In this document: positions 29,995-39,485 of the stretch, in pieces
Layout of the letters: every line of letters starts with the position of its first letter
Numbering within the stretch: the first letter of the stretch is position 1
NCBI RefSeq assembly: GCF_900609065.1
Contig: NZ_UXAU01000026.1
Location: forward strand, 1 to 64,000
DNA from: Arthrobacter ulcerisalmonis
GTDB lineage: Bacteria; Actinomycetota; Actinomycetes; Actinomycetales; Micrococcaceae
DNA: 64,000 bases
Direction: 5' to 3'
Position numbers and translations under genes: made by a program
The notes under the pieces: model-generated
Database searches by the model: none
Told to the model about the DNA's origin: nothing
Seen by the model: the letters and a program-made list of their open reading frames with translations, nothing else

Positions 29995-31194
29995 GTGCGC
30001 AATTACACTACCGAGGCCGAACCCACCGCTTTAGTTGCTCCCTGGCTGGAGCCGCTTCTGCCAGAGCTCCTCGAGTTCCGCCGCGACCTGCACGCACACC
30101 CGGAACTTTCGTTCCAGGAATTCAGGACCACTGATCGGCTGGCCGCGCGACTGGAAGCGGCCGGGCTCACCCCGCGACGGCTCGACGGCACTGGGCTCAC
30201 AGTTGACGTGGGGGAGGGGCCTATCGCTACCGCCCTGCGCGGGGACATTGACGCGTTGCCGATCATCGAGGACACCGGCCTTGTTTTCGCGTCGAAGAAC
30301 CACGGTGTCACCCACGCCTGCGGCCACGACGTCCACACCACCACCATGCTGGGCATTGCCCTGGTCCTGCAGCGCATGCACGAGCAGGCTCCGTTGGGGG
30401 CAACGGTCAGGCTGATCTTCCAACCCGCAGAGGAAACCATGCCGGGCGGCGCGCATGCCTGCATCGACCAGGGCGTCCTTGAGGGCGTGCCCCGCATCCT
30501 GGCGCTGCACTGCGATCCACGCATCGAGGTGGGCAAGATTGGGACCCGCATCGGTGCCATCACCTCGGCGTCGGACACCATCCGGATTGAACTGTCCGGT
30601 CGTGGCGGCCACACGTCCCGGCCGCATCTCACCGAGGACCTTGTTTTCGCTCTGGCCCAGATCGCCGTCAACGTTCCCGCGGTACTGTCGCGCCGGGTTG
30701 ATGTCCGCAGCGGCGTCTCGGTGGTCTGGGGGCAGATCTCGGCAGGTTCGGCACCCAACGCCATTCCCGGCACCGGTTACATGGCGGGCACCATGCGCTG
30801 CCTGGATCGGGAAGCGTGGCACGCGGCCGGAGAACTCTTGGACGAGGTGGTCCATCAGGTGGCAGCCCCGTACGGCGTGGATGTTCGGCTTGAGCACACC
30901 CGCGGTGTCCCGCCAGTGGTCAACTCCGAGCACGAAACGGCCATCATCGAAGCCTCCGCCCGCGCCGAGATCGGGGAAAACGCGGTGGTCCTCACGCCGC
31001 AGTCCATGGGCGGCGAAGACTTCGCCTGGTTCCTGGCGGAGATCCCTGGCGCCATGATGCGGCTGGGTACCAAGACGCCGGGCGGCGAAGAATACGATCT
31101 TCACCGCGGCGACTACATCCTTGACGAGCGTGCCTTGAGCATGGGCATTCGGGTGCTCACCGCTGCTGCGTTGCGAGCCATCCGGGACGTCTAG
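29995..31194 (+). CDS. M20 family amidohydrolase (N-acyl amino acid/hippurate type)
   Basis: This 399-residue metallo-amidohydrolase begins with a typical FRRDLHAHPELSFQEF segment. It has the metal motifs ACGHDVHTT (residues about 105-112), FQPAEETMPGGA with the catalytic Glu, and SMGGEDFAWF near the end. Such enzymes remove acyl groups from amino acids or peptides; the true substrate is unknown. The start is GTG 29995. It stands alone 50 bases after manC. Confidence 0.9.
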   Translation: MRNYTTEAEPTALVAPWLEPLLPELLEFRRDLHAHPELSFQEFRTTDRLAARLEAAGLTPRRLDGTGLTVDVGEGPIATALRGDIDALPIIEDTGLVFASKNHGVTHACGHDVHTTTMLGIALVLQRMHEQAPLGATVRLIFQPAEETMPGGAHACIDQGVLEGVPRILALHCDPRIEVGKIGTRIGAITSASDTIRIELSGRGGHTSRPHLTEDLVFALAQIAVNVPAVLSRRVDVRSGVSVVWGQISAGSAPNAIPGTGYMAGTMRCLDREAWHAAGELLDEVVHQVAAPYGVDVRLEHTRGVPPVVNSEHETAIIEASARAEIGENAVVLTPQSMGGEDFAWFLAEIPGAMMRLGTKTPGGEEYDLHRGDYILDERALSMGIRVLTAAALRAIRDV

Positions 31195-31236
31195 GGGCTG
31201 GCCGGACTCGGCAGATCGAGCCCTGATCGCTCTAAG

Positions 31237-31265
31237 TTGTGCACAATTGAATTGTGGGCTACAGT
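31237..31265 (+). promoter_or_regulatory. ohrR promoter with an OhrR-type operator in the spacer
   Basis: A -35-like TTGTGC (31237-31242) and a -10-like TACAGT (31260-31265) are exactly 17 bases apart. The spacer begins with ACAATTGAATTGT (31243-31255), a perfect palindrome around one central base. It fits the OhrR consensus ACAATT-N-AATTGT known from Bacillus and others. The ATG at 31272 lies 7 bases past the -10, so the mRNA is probably leaderless. Confidence 0.8.
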
Positions 31266-31271
31266 TATTTC

Positions 31272-31706
31272 ATGACCGAAACACCCCGCCTTGACCGCCA
31301 GGTCTGCTTTGCCCTCTACTCAGCCTCTCGGGCCGCCACTGCCGTGTACCGTCCGGTCCTTGAGGACCTGGGCCTGACCTATCCCCAATACCTGGTCATG
31401 TTGGTGTTGTGGGAAGAGCAGCCCCGCGGGGTCAAGGAACTCGGCATCGAGCTGGGGCTGGACTCCGGCACCCTTTCGCCCCTTCTCAAGCGGCTCGAGG
31501 CGTTGGGACTGGTGGAGCGCCGTCGGACGGGGGAAGACGAGCGCCGCGTCGCCGTCCACCTGACGCCTGCCGGCCACCAGCTCAGCGCCAAGGCAAATGC
31601 CATTCCGCGGCGGCTGGCGGAGGCGGCCGGACTGACGGAGCCTGAGCTAAATCAGCTGCGCAGCACCCTGGCGAAACTGACGGCCGCGCTGCACGCCGCT
31701 GTCTGA
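31272..31706 (+). CDS. ohrR: MarR family organic-peroxide sensor OhrR
   Basis: The 144-residue winged-helix protein has the reactive cysteine near its N-terminus (Cys12 in RQVCFALYSASRA) and the DNA-recognition segment GLDSGTLSPLLKRLEALGLV. It has only that cysteine, so it is a one-cysteine OhrR. It should repress ohrA until oxidised by organic hydroperoxides. An ATG-proximal start at 31254 is rejected because it lies in the operator. Confidence 0.92.
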   Translation: MTETPRLDRQVCFALYSASRAATAVYRPVLEDLGLTYPQYLVMLVLWEEQPRGVKELGIELGLDSGTLSPLLKRLEALGLVERRRTGEDERRVAVHLTPAGHQLSAKANAIPRRLAEAAGLTEPELNQLRSTLAKLTAALHAAV

Positions 31707-31761
31707 ACCGCAGCCCAAAAATTTTCACGATTCAGCAGAATTCAACAGAACGGATATTCCT

Positions 31762-32190
31762 GTGAAGACTCTTTACACCGCAGAAGCACTCGCCACCGGC
31801 GAAGGACGCGATGGCAACGCCAAAACCAATGACGGCAAGCTCGAGGTTGCCCTGGCCAGCCCCGTGGAACTGGGTGGCAGCGGCGAAGGCACCAACCCAG
31901 AGCAGCTGTTTGCCGCCGGGTACGCAGCCTGCTTCCACTCCGCGCTGCGCCTGGTGGGCCGCAAGGAGCGTGCCGACCTCACCGAGTCCGCTGTTGCCGC
32001 CAAGGTCCACCTGGGCCAACTGCCTGACGGTGGCTTCGGCCTCGCCGTGGAGCTGGAAGTAGCCCTGCCAGCCCTGGATCTTGCCACGGCGGAAAGCCTG
32101 GTTGCCAAGGCGCACCAGGTCTGCCCCTACTCGAATGCCACCCGCGGCAACATCACGGTGGACCTCAAGGTGCTGGAGTTCGCAGCATGA
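31762..32190 (+). CDS. ohrA: Organic hydroperoxide resistance peroxidase Ohr
   Basis: This 142-residue OsmC/Ohr-fold thiol peroxidase reduces organic peroxides. Both catalytic cysteines are present: Cys57 in YAACFHSAL and Cys121 in HQVCPYSNATRGN, with the arginine-bearing motif typical of Ohr. It starts at GTG 31762, 55 bases after ohrR, and overlaps the next gene by 4 bases (ATGA). Confidence 0.95.
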   Translation: MKTLYTAEALATGEGRDGNAKTNDGKLEVALASPVELGGSGEGTNPEQLFAAGYAACFHSALRLVGRKERADLTESAVAAKVHLGQLPDGGFGLAVELEVALPALDLATAESLVAKAHQVCPYSNATRGNITVDLKVLEFAA

Positions 32191-33206
32191 GCGCCGCAAC
32201 CCTCCCGGTCAGCACTCGCGAAATCCAGCTCGCCTCGCGTCCCGTAGGCCGGCCCGTGCCGGAGAACTTTCGTTTGGCGGAGTCGAGCCTGCCTGAACTG
32301 CAGGAGGGCCAGATTTTGGTCCGCAACAACTTTATGTCGGTAGACCCCTACATGCGGGGCCGTATGAATGACGTCAAGTCCTACTCAGCGCCGTTCGCCG
32401 TGGACCAGGCGCTCGACGGTGGCGCAGTGGGCGAAGTCATCGCGTCCCGAGCAGCTGACCGGACTGTGGGGGAGACGGTGCTGCATTCGCTCGGCTGGCG
32501 TGAGTACGCGGTAGTCGACGCTGCCACCAGCGCCGTGGTGCGCCCCGAAATCGCCCCGGAATCTGCTTTCCTGGGCGCCTTGGGAATGACAGGCCTGACC
32601 GCCTACGCAGGCTTGCTCAAGGTAGCCGAATTCAAGGCCGGCGACGCCGTCTTCGTCTCCGGCGCAGCCGGGGCCGTGGGCTCGCTGGTGGGCCAGATCG
32701 CCAAGGCCATGGGTGCTTCCAGGGTTATTGGCTCCGCCGGCAGCCCGGAGAAAGTAGCGCGGCTGCTGGAGCTCGGCTTCGACGCTGCCTTCAACTACAA
32801 CGACGGACCCGTTCTGGAGCAGCTCGAAAAAGCAGCAGGTTCCGAAGGCGTCGACGTCTACTTCGATAACGTTGGTGGAGAGCACCTCGAAGCAGCCCTA
32901 TCCGTGCTGAATGTGGGTGGCCGGGTCGCCATGTGCGGCGCCATCGCCCAGTACAATTCCACCGAACCTACGCCGGCGCCGCGGAACTTGATGCTGGCGA
33001 TCGGCAAGCAACTCACGCTGCGTGGATTCCTGGTGGGCGGCTACTGGAACCTTAAGGACGAGTTTATGGCGAAGGCAGCAGCTTGGCTCGCCGACGGTTC
33101 CATCAGCTACGACGAGACGATCGTCGACGGACTGGCCAACGCCCCGCAGGCGTTCATGGACCTCCTCGACGGGGCCAACACGGGCAAGATGTTGGTCCGC
33201 CTCTAG
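32187..33206 (+). CDS. NADP-dependent MDR-type oxidoreductase (CurA/2-alkenal reductase-like)
   Basis: This 339-residue zinc-free medium-chain reductase begins with the VDPYMRGRMND motif and has the nucleotide motif VSGAAGAVGSLVGQIAK and YFDNVGGEHLEA, matching leukotriene B4 dehydrogenase/2-alkenal reductase relatives. It overlaps ohrA, so it is in the OhrR operon. A role in removing reactive aldehydes formed from lipid peroxides fits but is inference. Confidence 0.9.
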   Translation: MSAATLPVSTREIQLASRPVGRPVPENFRLAESSLPELQEGQILVRNNFMSVDPYMRGRMNDVKSYSAPFAVDQALDGGAVGEVIASRAADRTVGETVLHSLGWREYAVVDAATSAVVRPEIAPESAFLGALGMTGLTAYAGLLKVAEFKAGDAVFVSGAAGAVGSLVGQIAKAMGASRVIGSAGSPEKVARLLELGFDAAFNYNDGPVLEQLEKAAGSEGVDVYFDNVGGEHLEAALSVLNVGGRVAMCGAIAQYNSTEPTPAPRNLMLAIGKQLTLRGFLVGGYWNLKDEFMAKAAAWLADGSISYDETIVDGLANAPQAFMDLLDGANTGKMLVRL

Positions 33207-33232
33207 GCTTCCGACGCCTCCGGCAAGCTCTC

Positions 33233-33266
33233 AGTAAGGGCGCCACCTTTGGGTGGCGCCCTTACT
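33233..33266 (+). terminator. Terminator of the ohr operon
   Basis: A perfect 15-bp stem (33233-33247 with 33252-33266) and a 4-base loop lie 27 bases after the oxidoreductase stop. There is no T-run, but the stem is very stable. Confidence 0.7.
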
Positions 33267-33464
33267 GGTTGGTAACAACTTGTAAACAATCTGCAGGATC
33301 AGGACCTGCTGTGCTACGCGGACGTGGCGCAGGCCACTAAAGTATTGGCATCAGTGCGCTCCGGCGCAGTGCTGCGAGCCGTCAGTGAAAACAGAATTTC
33401 AGTGCAGAAACGGACACTCATTGAATTCGAGCCGTAGCGCATCTCTCTTCATCCTGGAGGAAAA

Positions 33465-34574
33465 TTGAAGAAATCACTGCGTGCAAACTTCAAGCGCGGT
33501 TCAATGGCGGGCGTCGCCACCCTGAGTGCGTCCGTGCTCCTGCTGTCCGCCTGTGGCGCAGCACCCGAAGCTGGCAGCGGTTCGAGCGCCGGCGCCTCCG
33601 ACTACACCGGCTGCATCGTTTCCGACTCCGGTGGATTCGATGACCAGTCTTTCAACCAGTCTTCCTATGAAGGCTTGAAGAAGGCTGAAAAGGACCTGGG
33701 TATCAAGGTCAACCAGGTCGAATCCAAGTCCAACAACGACTTCGATCCCAACCTGCGCGCCATGGTCAGCGCCGGTTGCAACCTCACCCTGACGGTGGGC
33801 TTCCTCCTGGGCGACGCCACCAAAGCACAGGCAGAGGCCAACCCGAACAGCCACTTCGCCATCATTGACTTCGGCTACGATCCCGCAATCGCCAACGTCA
33901 AGCCCATCATCTACGACACCGCCCAGGCCGCGTTCCTGGCCGGCTACCTGGCTGCCGGCACCACCAAGACAGGCACGGTTGCCACCTTCGGCGGCATCAA
34001 GATCCCCACCGTCACCATCTTCATGGACGGCTACGCCGACGGCATCAAGTACTACAACGAGCAAAAGGGCAAGAACGTCAAGCTCCTTGGCTGGAACAAG
34101 GATGCCAAGGACGGCAGCTTCACCGGTGACTTCGAGAAGCAGGACGTCGGCAAGCAGCTGACGCAGAACTTCCTGGATCAGGGCGCGGACATCGTGATGC
34201 CCGTTGCCGGTCCTGTGGGCAAGGGTGCAGGCGCAGCCATGGCCGAGGCCAAGGCTGCCGGCAAGGACGTCAAGCTGATCTGGGTTGACTCGGATGGCTT
34301 CCTTACCGCTCCGGAGTACAAGGACATCATGCTCTCCTCCGTCATGAAGCAGATGGGTGAGGCCGTGGAGACCGTCATCAAGGATGACAAGGACGGCAAG
34401 TTCGTGAACACCCCGTACGTTGGGACCCTGGCGAACGACGGCGTCCGGTTGGCTCCGTTCCACGACTTCGACTCCCAGGTCCCCGCCGACCTGAAGTCGG
34501 AGCTGACCCAGATCCAGAAGGACATTGTGGACGGCAAGCTCAAGGTGGTTTCCGAGTCCAGCCCCAAGGCCTGA
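33465..34574 (+). CDS. BMP family nucleoside-binding lipoprotein
   Basis: This 369-residue lipoprotein has a signal peptide ending in the lipobox LLLSACG and the BMP/Med fold (DSGGFDDQSFNQSSYEGLKKA, VMPVAGPVGKGAG, WVDSDGF). BMP proteins bind purine or pyrimidine nucleosides for ABC importers. The start is TTG with GGAGG 5 bases before. The ATPase and two permeases follow, then nucleoside-degrading enzymes, which supports nucleosides as the substrate. Confidence 0.93.
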   Translation: MKKSLRANFKRGSMAGVATLSASVLLLSACGAAPEAGSGSSAGASDYTGCIVSDSGGFDDQSFNQSSYEGLKKAEKDLGIKVNQVESKSNNDFDPNLRAMVSAGCNLTLTVGFLLGDATKAQAEANPNSHFAIIDFGYDPAIANVKPIIYDTAQAAFLAGYLAAGTTKTGTVATFGGIKIPTVTIFMDGYADGIKYYNEQKGKNVKLLGWNKDAKDGSFTGDFEKQDVGKQLTQNFLDQGADIVMPVAGPVGKGAGAAMAEAKAAGKDVKLIWVDSDGFLTAPEYKDIMLSSVMKQMGEAVETVIKDDKDGKFVNTPYVGTLANDGVRLAPFHDFDSQVPADLKSELTQIQKDIVDGKLKVVSESSPKA

Positions 34575-34587
34575 TTCCCCGCTGAAA

Positions 34588-34633
34588 GCGCCACCCCCGG
34601 TTGGTCAATGACTGGCCGGGCGGTGGCGTTTTT
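34588..34633 (+). terminator. Terminator or attenuator after the BMP gene
   Basis: A long stem (CGCCACC with GGTGGCG, continuing with an inner CCGG(T)TGGTC/GACTGGCCGG helix) is followed by five T. Downstream transporter genes continue on the same strand, so it probably trims expression and keeps the binding protein in excess. Confidence 0.75.
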
Positions 34634-34752
34634 GCTGGCTGCCAAAAGTAGCCAGCCGCCAACCCATCGCAGGACCGTACCCACTAGGCTGGGACCTGCA
34701 GCCACATATCCCGTCCGGGAAACCTCCGGACGCTTCGAGATTGGTCAGAGTT

Positions 34753-36357
34753 TTGAAACTTGAACTCAGAGGAATCACCAAAAGATTTGGCACCCTGGTC
34801 GCCAACGACCACATCGACGTGGTGGTCGAACCAGGGCAAATCCACTGCCTGCTCGGTGAAAACGGAGCCGGAAAATCCACCCTCATGAACGTCCTGTACG
34901 GACTCTATGAACCCAGCGACGGCGAGATCCTGGTAGACGACAAGCCGGTTGCCTTCCGCGGACCGGGCGATGCCATGGCCGCGGGCATCGGCATGGTCCA
35001 CCAGCACTTCATGCTGGTCCCCGTGTTCACCGTGGCCGAGAACGTAGCGTTGGGCGCCGAGCCCACCAAGCCCGGCGGCTTCCTCAACCTGGACGAGACC
35101 CGCCGGAAGATCCGTGAGATCTCCGATCAGTACGGTTTCGATGTGGACCCCGATGCCATGGTGGAAGACCTCCCCGTGGGCGTGCAGCAGCGCGTGGAGA
35201 TCATCAAGGCGTTGGTCCGCAACGCCAAGGTGCTCATCCTGGATGAACCCACCGCCGTGCTCACGCCGCAGGAAACCGACGAACTGTTGGACATCATGCG
35301 CCAACTCAAATCGAGTGGTACCTCGATCGTCTTCATCTCGCACAAGCTGCGCGAAGTTAAAGCGGTCTCGGACACCATCACGGTCATCCGGCGCGGAAAG
35401 GTGGTGGGTACCGCAGATCCGGCCGCCTCCACCACCGAGTTGGCCTCGATGATGGTGGGCCGCGCCGTGAGCCTCACCCTTGACAAGGCTCCTGCCGTTC
35501 CCGGCGACACCACCTTCGTGGTCAGCGACCTCACCGTGATCGCCCCCAACGGCCAGCACATGGTGGACGGACTCAGCTTCGACATTGCCCGCGGTGAAAT
35601 CCTTGCCGTGGCCGGAGTCCAGGGCAACGGCCAGACAGAACTCACCGAGGCCATCCTTGGCCTGCAGGACCGGGTCACCGGCTCCATCACCCTGGACGGC
35701 AAGGAACTGCTCGGCCGATCCGTCAAAGACGTCTTGGGCGCCGGTGTGGGCTTCGTCCCCGAAGACCGCAAGGTGGACGGACTGGTAGGGACCTTCTCCG
35801 TGGCCGAAAACCTGGTCCTGGACCTCTACGACAAGCCGCCTTACGCCAAGGGCATCAGCATGAGCCCGGCAAAAGTCATGGAGAACGCCAAAGCCCGGAT
35901 TGGCGAGTTCGACGTTCGAACTCCGACCGCCGCCGCCGCTGCCGGCACCCTGTCAGGTGGCAACCAGCAGAAGGTGGTGATGGCCCGCGAGCTCTCCCGC
36001 CCGCTCCGGCTTTTCATCGCGTCCCAGCCCACCCGCGGTGTGGACGTGGGGTCCATCGAGTTCCTGCATCGGCGCATCGTCGCCGAGCGGGACCAGGGCA
36101 CGCCGGTGATGATCGTTTCCACCGAGCTCGACGAGGTGATGGAGCTTGCCGACAGGATTGCCGTCCTCTACAAGGGCAAGCTGGTGGGGATTGTCCCCGC
36201 AGGCACCGGACGGGACGTTCTGGGCCTGATGATGGCCGGGATCGCCCCGGACGAGCACCCTGCCGCCGCCGACCCAGCGCCTACAACCGCTGGACCGCCA
36301 GCCGCTGCCACCGCGGAACCCGCCACCGCCGACGCCGAAGGAGGCGACAATGTCTGA
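34753..36357 (+). CDS. Nucleoside ABC transporter ATPase (double domain)
   Basis: The 534-residue protein has two ATPase domains. Domain one has [17 protein letters not shown] and ILDEPTAVLTPQE; domain two has [18 protein letters not shown] and the degenerate Walker B IASQPTRGVDVGS. This is the architecture of NupA/RnsB-type nucleoside importers. A TTG at 34753 (KLELRGITKRFG) or one at 34741 may be the start; neither has a clear ribosome site. The Ala/Pro/Thr-rich tail is low complexity. It overlaps the next gene by 8 bases. Confidence 0.93.
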   Translation: MKLELRGITKRFGTLVANDHIDVVVEPGQIHCLLGENGAGKSTLMNVLYGLYEPSDGEILVDDKPVAFRGPGDAMAAGIGMVHQHFMLVPVFTVAENVALGAEPTKPGGFLNLDETRRKIREISDQYGFDVDPDAMVEDLPVGVQQRVEIIKALVRNAKVLILDEPTAVLTPQETDELLDIMRQLKSSGTSIVFISHKLREVKAVSDTITVIRRGKVVGTADPAASTTELASMMVGRAVSLTLDKAPAVPGDTTFVVSDLTVIAPNGQHMVDGLSFDIARGEILAVAGVQGNGQTELTEAILGLQDRVTGSITLDGKELLGRSVKDVLGAGVGFVPEDRKVDGLVGTFSVAENLVLDLYDKPPYAKGISMSPAKVMENAKARIGEFDVRTPTAAAAAGTLSGGNQQKVVMARELSRPLRLFIASQPTRGVDVGSIEFLHRRIVAERDQGTPVMIVSTELDEVMELADRIAVLYKGKLVGIVPAGTGRDVLGLMMAGIAPDEHPAAADPAPTTAGPPAAATAEPATADAEGGDNV

Positions 36358-37753
36358 GAACAACACCCCCAAACACGCGGCCGACAGTGAACCGGATGCG
36401 CAACCTGCCGCACCTGACAGCACCGGCAGTACCGGCCACGCGACCGCGGCGAAGGATGAGAACGCTGTCCTCGCCGCCGTCGACACCGCAGGCGGGGCCA
36501 TGGAGCCCTCAGCGGTCCCGGCCAGCGCGCAGAGCGGGCAGCTGCCCGGCGGATCCGATACGGTGCTCCGCAAAATCTTCACGGGCAGCGGCGTTGTGTC
36601 AGTCCTGGCAGTCCTGCTTGCCCTGATCATCGGTGGCCTGCTCATTGCCAGTACGGATAAGCAGGTGGCCGCTACGGCGTCGTACCTGTTCGCTCGCCCC
36701 GCTGACTTCCTGGCCGCGGTCTGGAACGCCGCCACGCGCTCCTACATCGCCTTGTTCCAAGGCTCAGTCTTCAACCCGCGTGGGTCTACCGCGGCGGCGC
36801 AGTTCGCGCCGTTCACCGAGACGCTCACCATCGCCACGCCACTCATCACGGCAGGCCTGGGCGTAGCCTTGGCATTCCGCGCTGGCCTGTTCAACATCGG
36901 TGCGCAGGGCCAGATCATCATGTCCGGCATCCTGGCAGCATGGGTTGGCTTCGCCTGGCACCTGCCACTAGGGCTGCACCTGCTGCTGGTGGTTGTTGCA
37001 GGCGTCCTCGGCGGCGCCATCTGGGGCGGCCTGGTAGGCCTCCTCAAAGCAAGGACGGGCGCGCATGAGGTGATCCTGACCATCATGTTCAACTACATCG
37101 CGCTGTACTTCCTGCGCTACCTCCTGAACACGCCTGCGTTCCAACGGCCGGGGGAGACCAACCCCATTTCGCCCATTCTGGACCCCAGCGCCATCTACCC
37201 GCAGATCCTGGGCGGCCAGTTCCGGCTCCACCTCGGCTTTGTGCTGGCCATTGCCGCCACCGTCCTGGTGTGGTGGCTCCTCAACCGTTCCACGGTGGGC
37301 TTTGAATTCCGCGCCGTGGGCGCCAACCCGAAGGCAGCACAGACCGCTGGCATCAAGGTTTCCCGGGCCACCATCATGGTGATGGCGATTGCCGGTGGCC
37401 TGGCTGGGCTCTCCGGTGTCGCCCAGGTAGCCGGTACCGAAAAGGTCCTGACCGATGGGGTGGCGGCCACCTACGGATTCGATGCCATCACCGTTGCCCT
37501 GCTGGGACGGTCGTCACCATGGGGGACGTTTGCGGCAGGCCTGCTCTTCGGTGCCTTCCGCGCCGGGGCCGTGCAAATGCAGATTCAGACAGGCACGCCC
37601 ATCGACATTGTCCTGGTGGTGCAGTCACTGATCGTCCTCTTCATCGCGGCACCGCCCCTGGTCCGCGCCATCTTTGGCCTGAACCCACGTAAGAAGAAGC
37701 CAGCCCGTAAGGCCTCGACCCGGCAGGCAGCCACCACCGGAGGTGCAGCATGA
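36350..37753 (+). CDS. Nucleoside ABC transporter permease 1
   Basis: A 467-residue membrane protein with about 10 helices and the BMP-importer permease motif LVGLLKARTGAHEVILTIMF (residues about 225-245), plus GANPKAAQTAGIKVS. It begins with an 80-residue charged, low-complexity segment before the first helix, which most homologues lack or have shorter. It pairs with the next permease and overlaps it by 4 bases. Confidence 0.92.
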   Translation: MSENNTPKHAADSEPDAQPAAPDSTGSTGHATAAKDENAVLAAVDTAGGAMEPSAVPASAQSGQLPGGSDTVLRKIFTGSGVVSVLAVLLALIIGGLLIASTDKQVAATASYLFARPADFLAAVWNAATRSYIALFQGSVFNPRGSTAAAQFAPFTETLTIATPLITAGLGVALAFRAGLFNIGAQGQIIMSGILAAWVGFAWHLPLGLHLLLVVVAGVLGGAIWGGLVGLLKARTGAHEVILTIMFNYIALYFLRYLLNTPAFQRPGETNPISPILDPSAIYPQILGGQFRLHLGFVLAIAATVLVWWLLNRSTVGFEFRAVGANPKAAQTAGIKVSRATIMVMAIAGGLAGLSGVAQVAGTEKVLTDGVAATYGFDAITVALLGRSSPWGTFAAGLLFGAFRAGAVQMQIQTGTPIDIVLVVQSLIVLFIAAPPLVRAIFGLNPRKKKPARKASTRQAATTGGAA

Positions 37754-39075
37754 GCGCAACAATTTCTTCGCCCAAACCGGAAACGCCGCAACCTGGAACG
37801 CCAGAGCTGGCAGGGTCCGTGGCCGCTGTGTCGGCAAAGCCGGTGAGCTGGCGGACGCCGGTGTTGCTGGCTGCCTTTGCCCTCATTGCGCTGGTCTTCT
37901 TTGGCTTCATGGGCCCGCAGGAAACGGCCAGCTTCGGGATCTCCACCGGGAGCGACTTCTTTCAACTGCCAGCGTTGCAGGTGAACGCCTTCGCCGGTGG
38001 CCTGGTGCTGTCCGTTCTGCTCCTTGGCCTCGCCGGCTACGCCATCTACTTGAAAACGAAGGACCGGCCCGCCCCAGGCTGGGTCAACATCGTGTTCATC
38101 GTCCTCTTCGTCGCAGCGTTCCTGATCTGGGTTGTGGGCGGTGCCCGGACCCCGTCCATTTCGCTGGCTGGCCTGATCGCCGGCTCGGTGACGCTCGCCG
38201 TCCCACTGGTTTTCGGTTCGCTGTCCGGTGTCTTGTGTGAACGTGTGGGCGTGGTGAACATTGCCATCGAGGGCCAGCTGTTGGGTGGCGCTTTCACTGC
38301 CGCCATCGTTGCGACCATCACCCAGAACCCCTTCATTGGCTTGCTTGCCGCCGCCGCCGCCGGTGCTGTCGTCTCCATTGTGCTTGCCGTTTTCAGCATC
38401 AAGTATGTGGTCAACCAGATCATTGTGGGTGTGGTTCTCAACGTGCTGGTTTCCGGTGTGACAGGCTTCCTGTTCAGCACTGTCATGCAGGCCAACAAGG
38501 CCCAATTCAACTCCCCGCCGGGCCTGAGCGTCATCGAAATCCCGGTCCTGTCCAGCATTCCCATCATCGGTCCCATCCTGTTCCGCCAGTCGATCGTGGG
38601 CTACCTGATGTATGCCGCCGTCGCCCTCGTCTGGATTGGCCTGTTCAAGACCCGCTGGGGCCTCAGGGTCCGTGCCGTGGGCGAGCACCCGCAGGCCGCC
38701 GACACGATGGGCATCAACGTCAACGCCACCCGGTTCTGGAACGTGACGCTTGGCGGTGCTGTGGCGGGTATTGGTGGTTCCTTCTTCACGCTGGTGGCCA
38801 TTGACAGCTTCACCAAGGAGATCTCCGGCGGCCGCGGCTTCATCGCTCTGGCAGCGTTGATCTTTGGCCGCTGGAACCCGATCGGCGCCTTCTTTGCGGC
38901 GTTGCTGTTCGGCTTCGCGGATAACCTGCAGAGCATCGTGACCATCATCGGAACTCCCGTGCCCAGCCAGTTCATGGCCATGTTGCCATATCTGGTGACG
39001 GTCCTGGCCGTGGCCGGGCTGGTGGGCAAATCGAGGGGACCCGCAGCCAGCGGTATCCCGTACGTCAAGGGTTGA
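37750..39075 (+). CDS. Nucleoside ABC transporter permease 2
   Basis: This 441-residue membrane protein has the partner-permease hallmarks: GVLCERVGVVNIAIEGQLLG, VVNQIIVGVVLNVL and GEHPQAADTMGINVNATRFW. Together with permease 1 it forms a heterodimeric channel. It has an extra N-terminal pair of helices before the core. The stop overlaps the start of the cytidine deaminase gene by 4 bases. Confidence 0.92.
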   Translation: MSATISSPKPETPQPGTPELAGSVAAVSAKPVSWRTPVLLAAFALIALVFFGFMGPQETASFGISTGSDFFQLPALQVNAFAGGLVLSVLLLGLAGYAIYLKTKDRPAPGWVNIVFIVLFVAAFLIWVVGGARTPSISLAGLIAGSVTLAVPLVFGSLSGVLCERVGVVNIAIEGQLLGGAFTAAIVATITQNPFIGLLAAAAAGAVVSIVLAVFSIKYVVNQIIVGVVLNVLVSGVTGFLFSTVMQANKAQFNSPPGLSVIEIPVLSSIPIIGPILFRQSIVGYLMYAAVALVWIGLFKTRWGLRVRAVGEHPQAADTMGINVNATRFWNVTLGGAVAGIGGSFFTLVAIDSFTKEISGGRGFIALAALIFGRWNPIGAFFAALLFGFADNLQSIVTIIGTPVPSQFMAMLPYLVTVLAVAGLVGKSRGPAASGIPYVKG

Positions 39076-39485
39076 CGCCCGTGGACGGCGTCGAGGTTGA
39101 TTGGGCAGCTCTGGAGGCTGCCGCCGTTTCGGCAATGCAGAACGCCTACGCGCCGTATTCGTCCTTCCCGGTGGGCGCAGCTGCGCTCACCGTGGATGGC
39201 CGGATCGTGAGTGGCTGCAACGTTGAGAACGCCAGCTACGGACTCACGCTCTGCGCCGAGTGCGCGCTGGTAGGCAACCTGCACATGAGTGGCGGCGGGC
39301 TCCTGCGGGCCTTTTATTGCGTGGACGGGGCCGGCAACGTGCTGATGCCGTGCGGGCGGTGCCGGCAGCTGCTGTACGAATTCCGCGGACCGGACATGGA
39401 ACTAATGACCACCCGCGGCGTTAAAACCATGGACCAGGTTCTTCCTGATGCCTTTGGTCCAGAACATTTGGAGGAGACTCGGTGA
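39072..39485 (+). CDS. cdd: Cytidine deaminase
   Basis: The 137-residue enzyme deaminates cytidine and deoxycytidine. The zinc ligands and catalytic Glu are read in CAECALVG and PCGRCRQLLYEF, and NVENASYGL binds substrate. It starts at TTG 39072 or GTG 39081. It is translationally coupled to the nucleoside permease and to deoA, so uptake and breakdown go together. Confidence 0.95.
   Translation: MTPVDGVEVDWAALEAAAVSAMQNAYAPYSSFPVGAAALTVDGRIVSGCNVENASYGLTLCAECALVGNLHMSGGGLLRAFYCVDGAGNVLMPCGRCRQLLYEFRGPDMELMTTRGVKTMDQVLPDAFGPEHLEETR

Noticed and set aside
31254..31272. Upstream GTG start for OhrR
   Set aside because: It lies in the OhrR operator and upstream of the -10 box; the ATG at 31272 fits the leaderless promoter.
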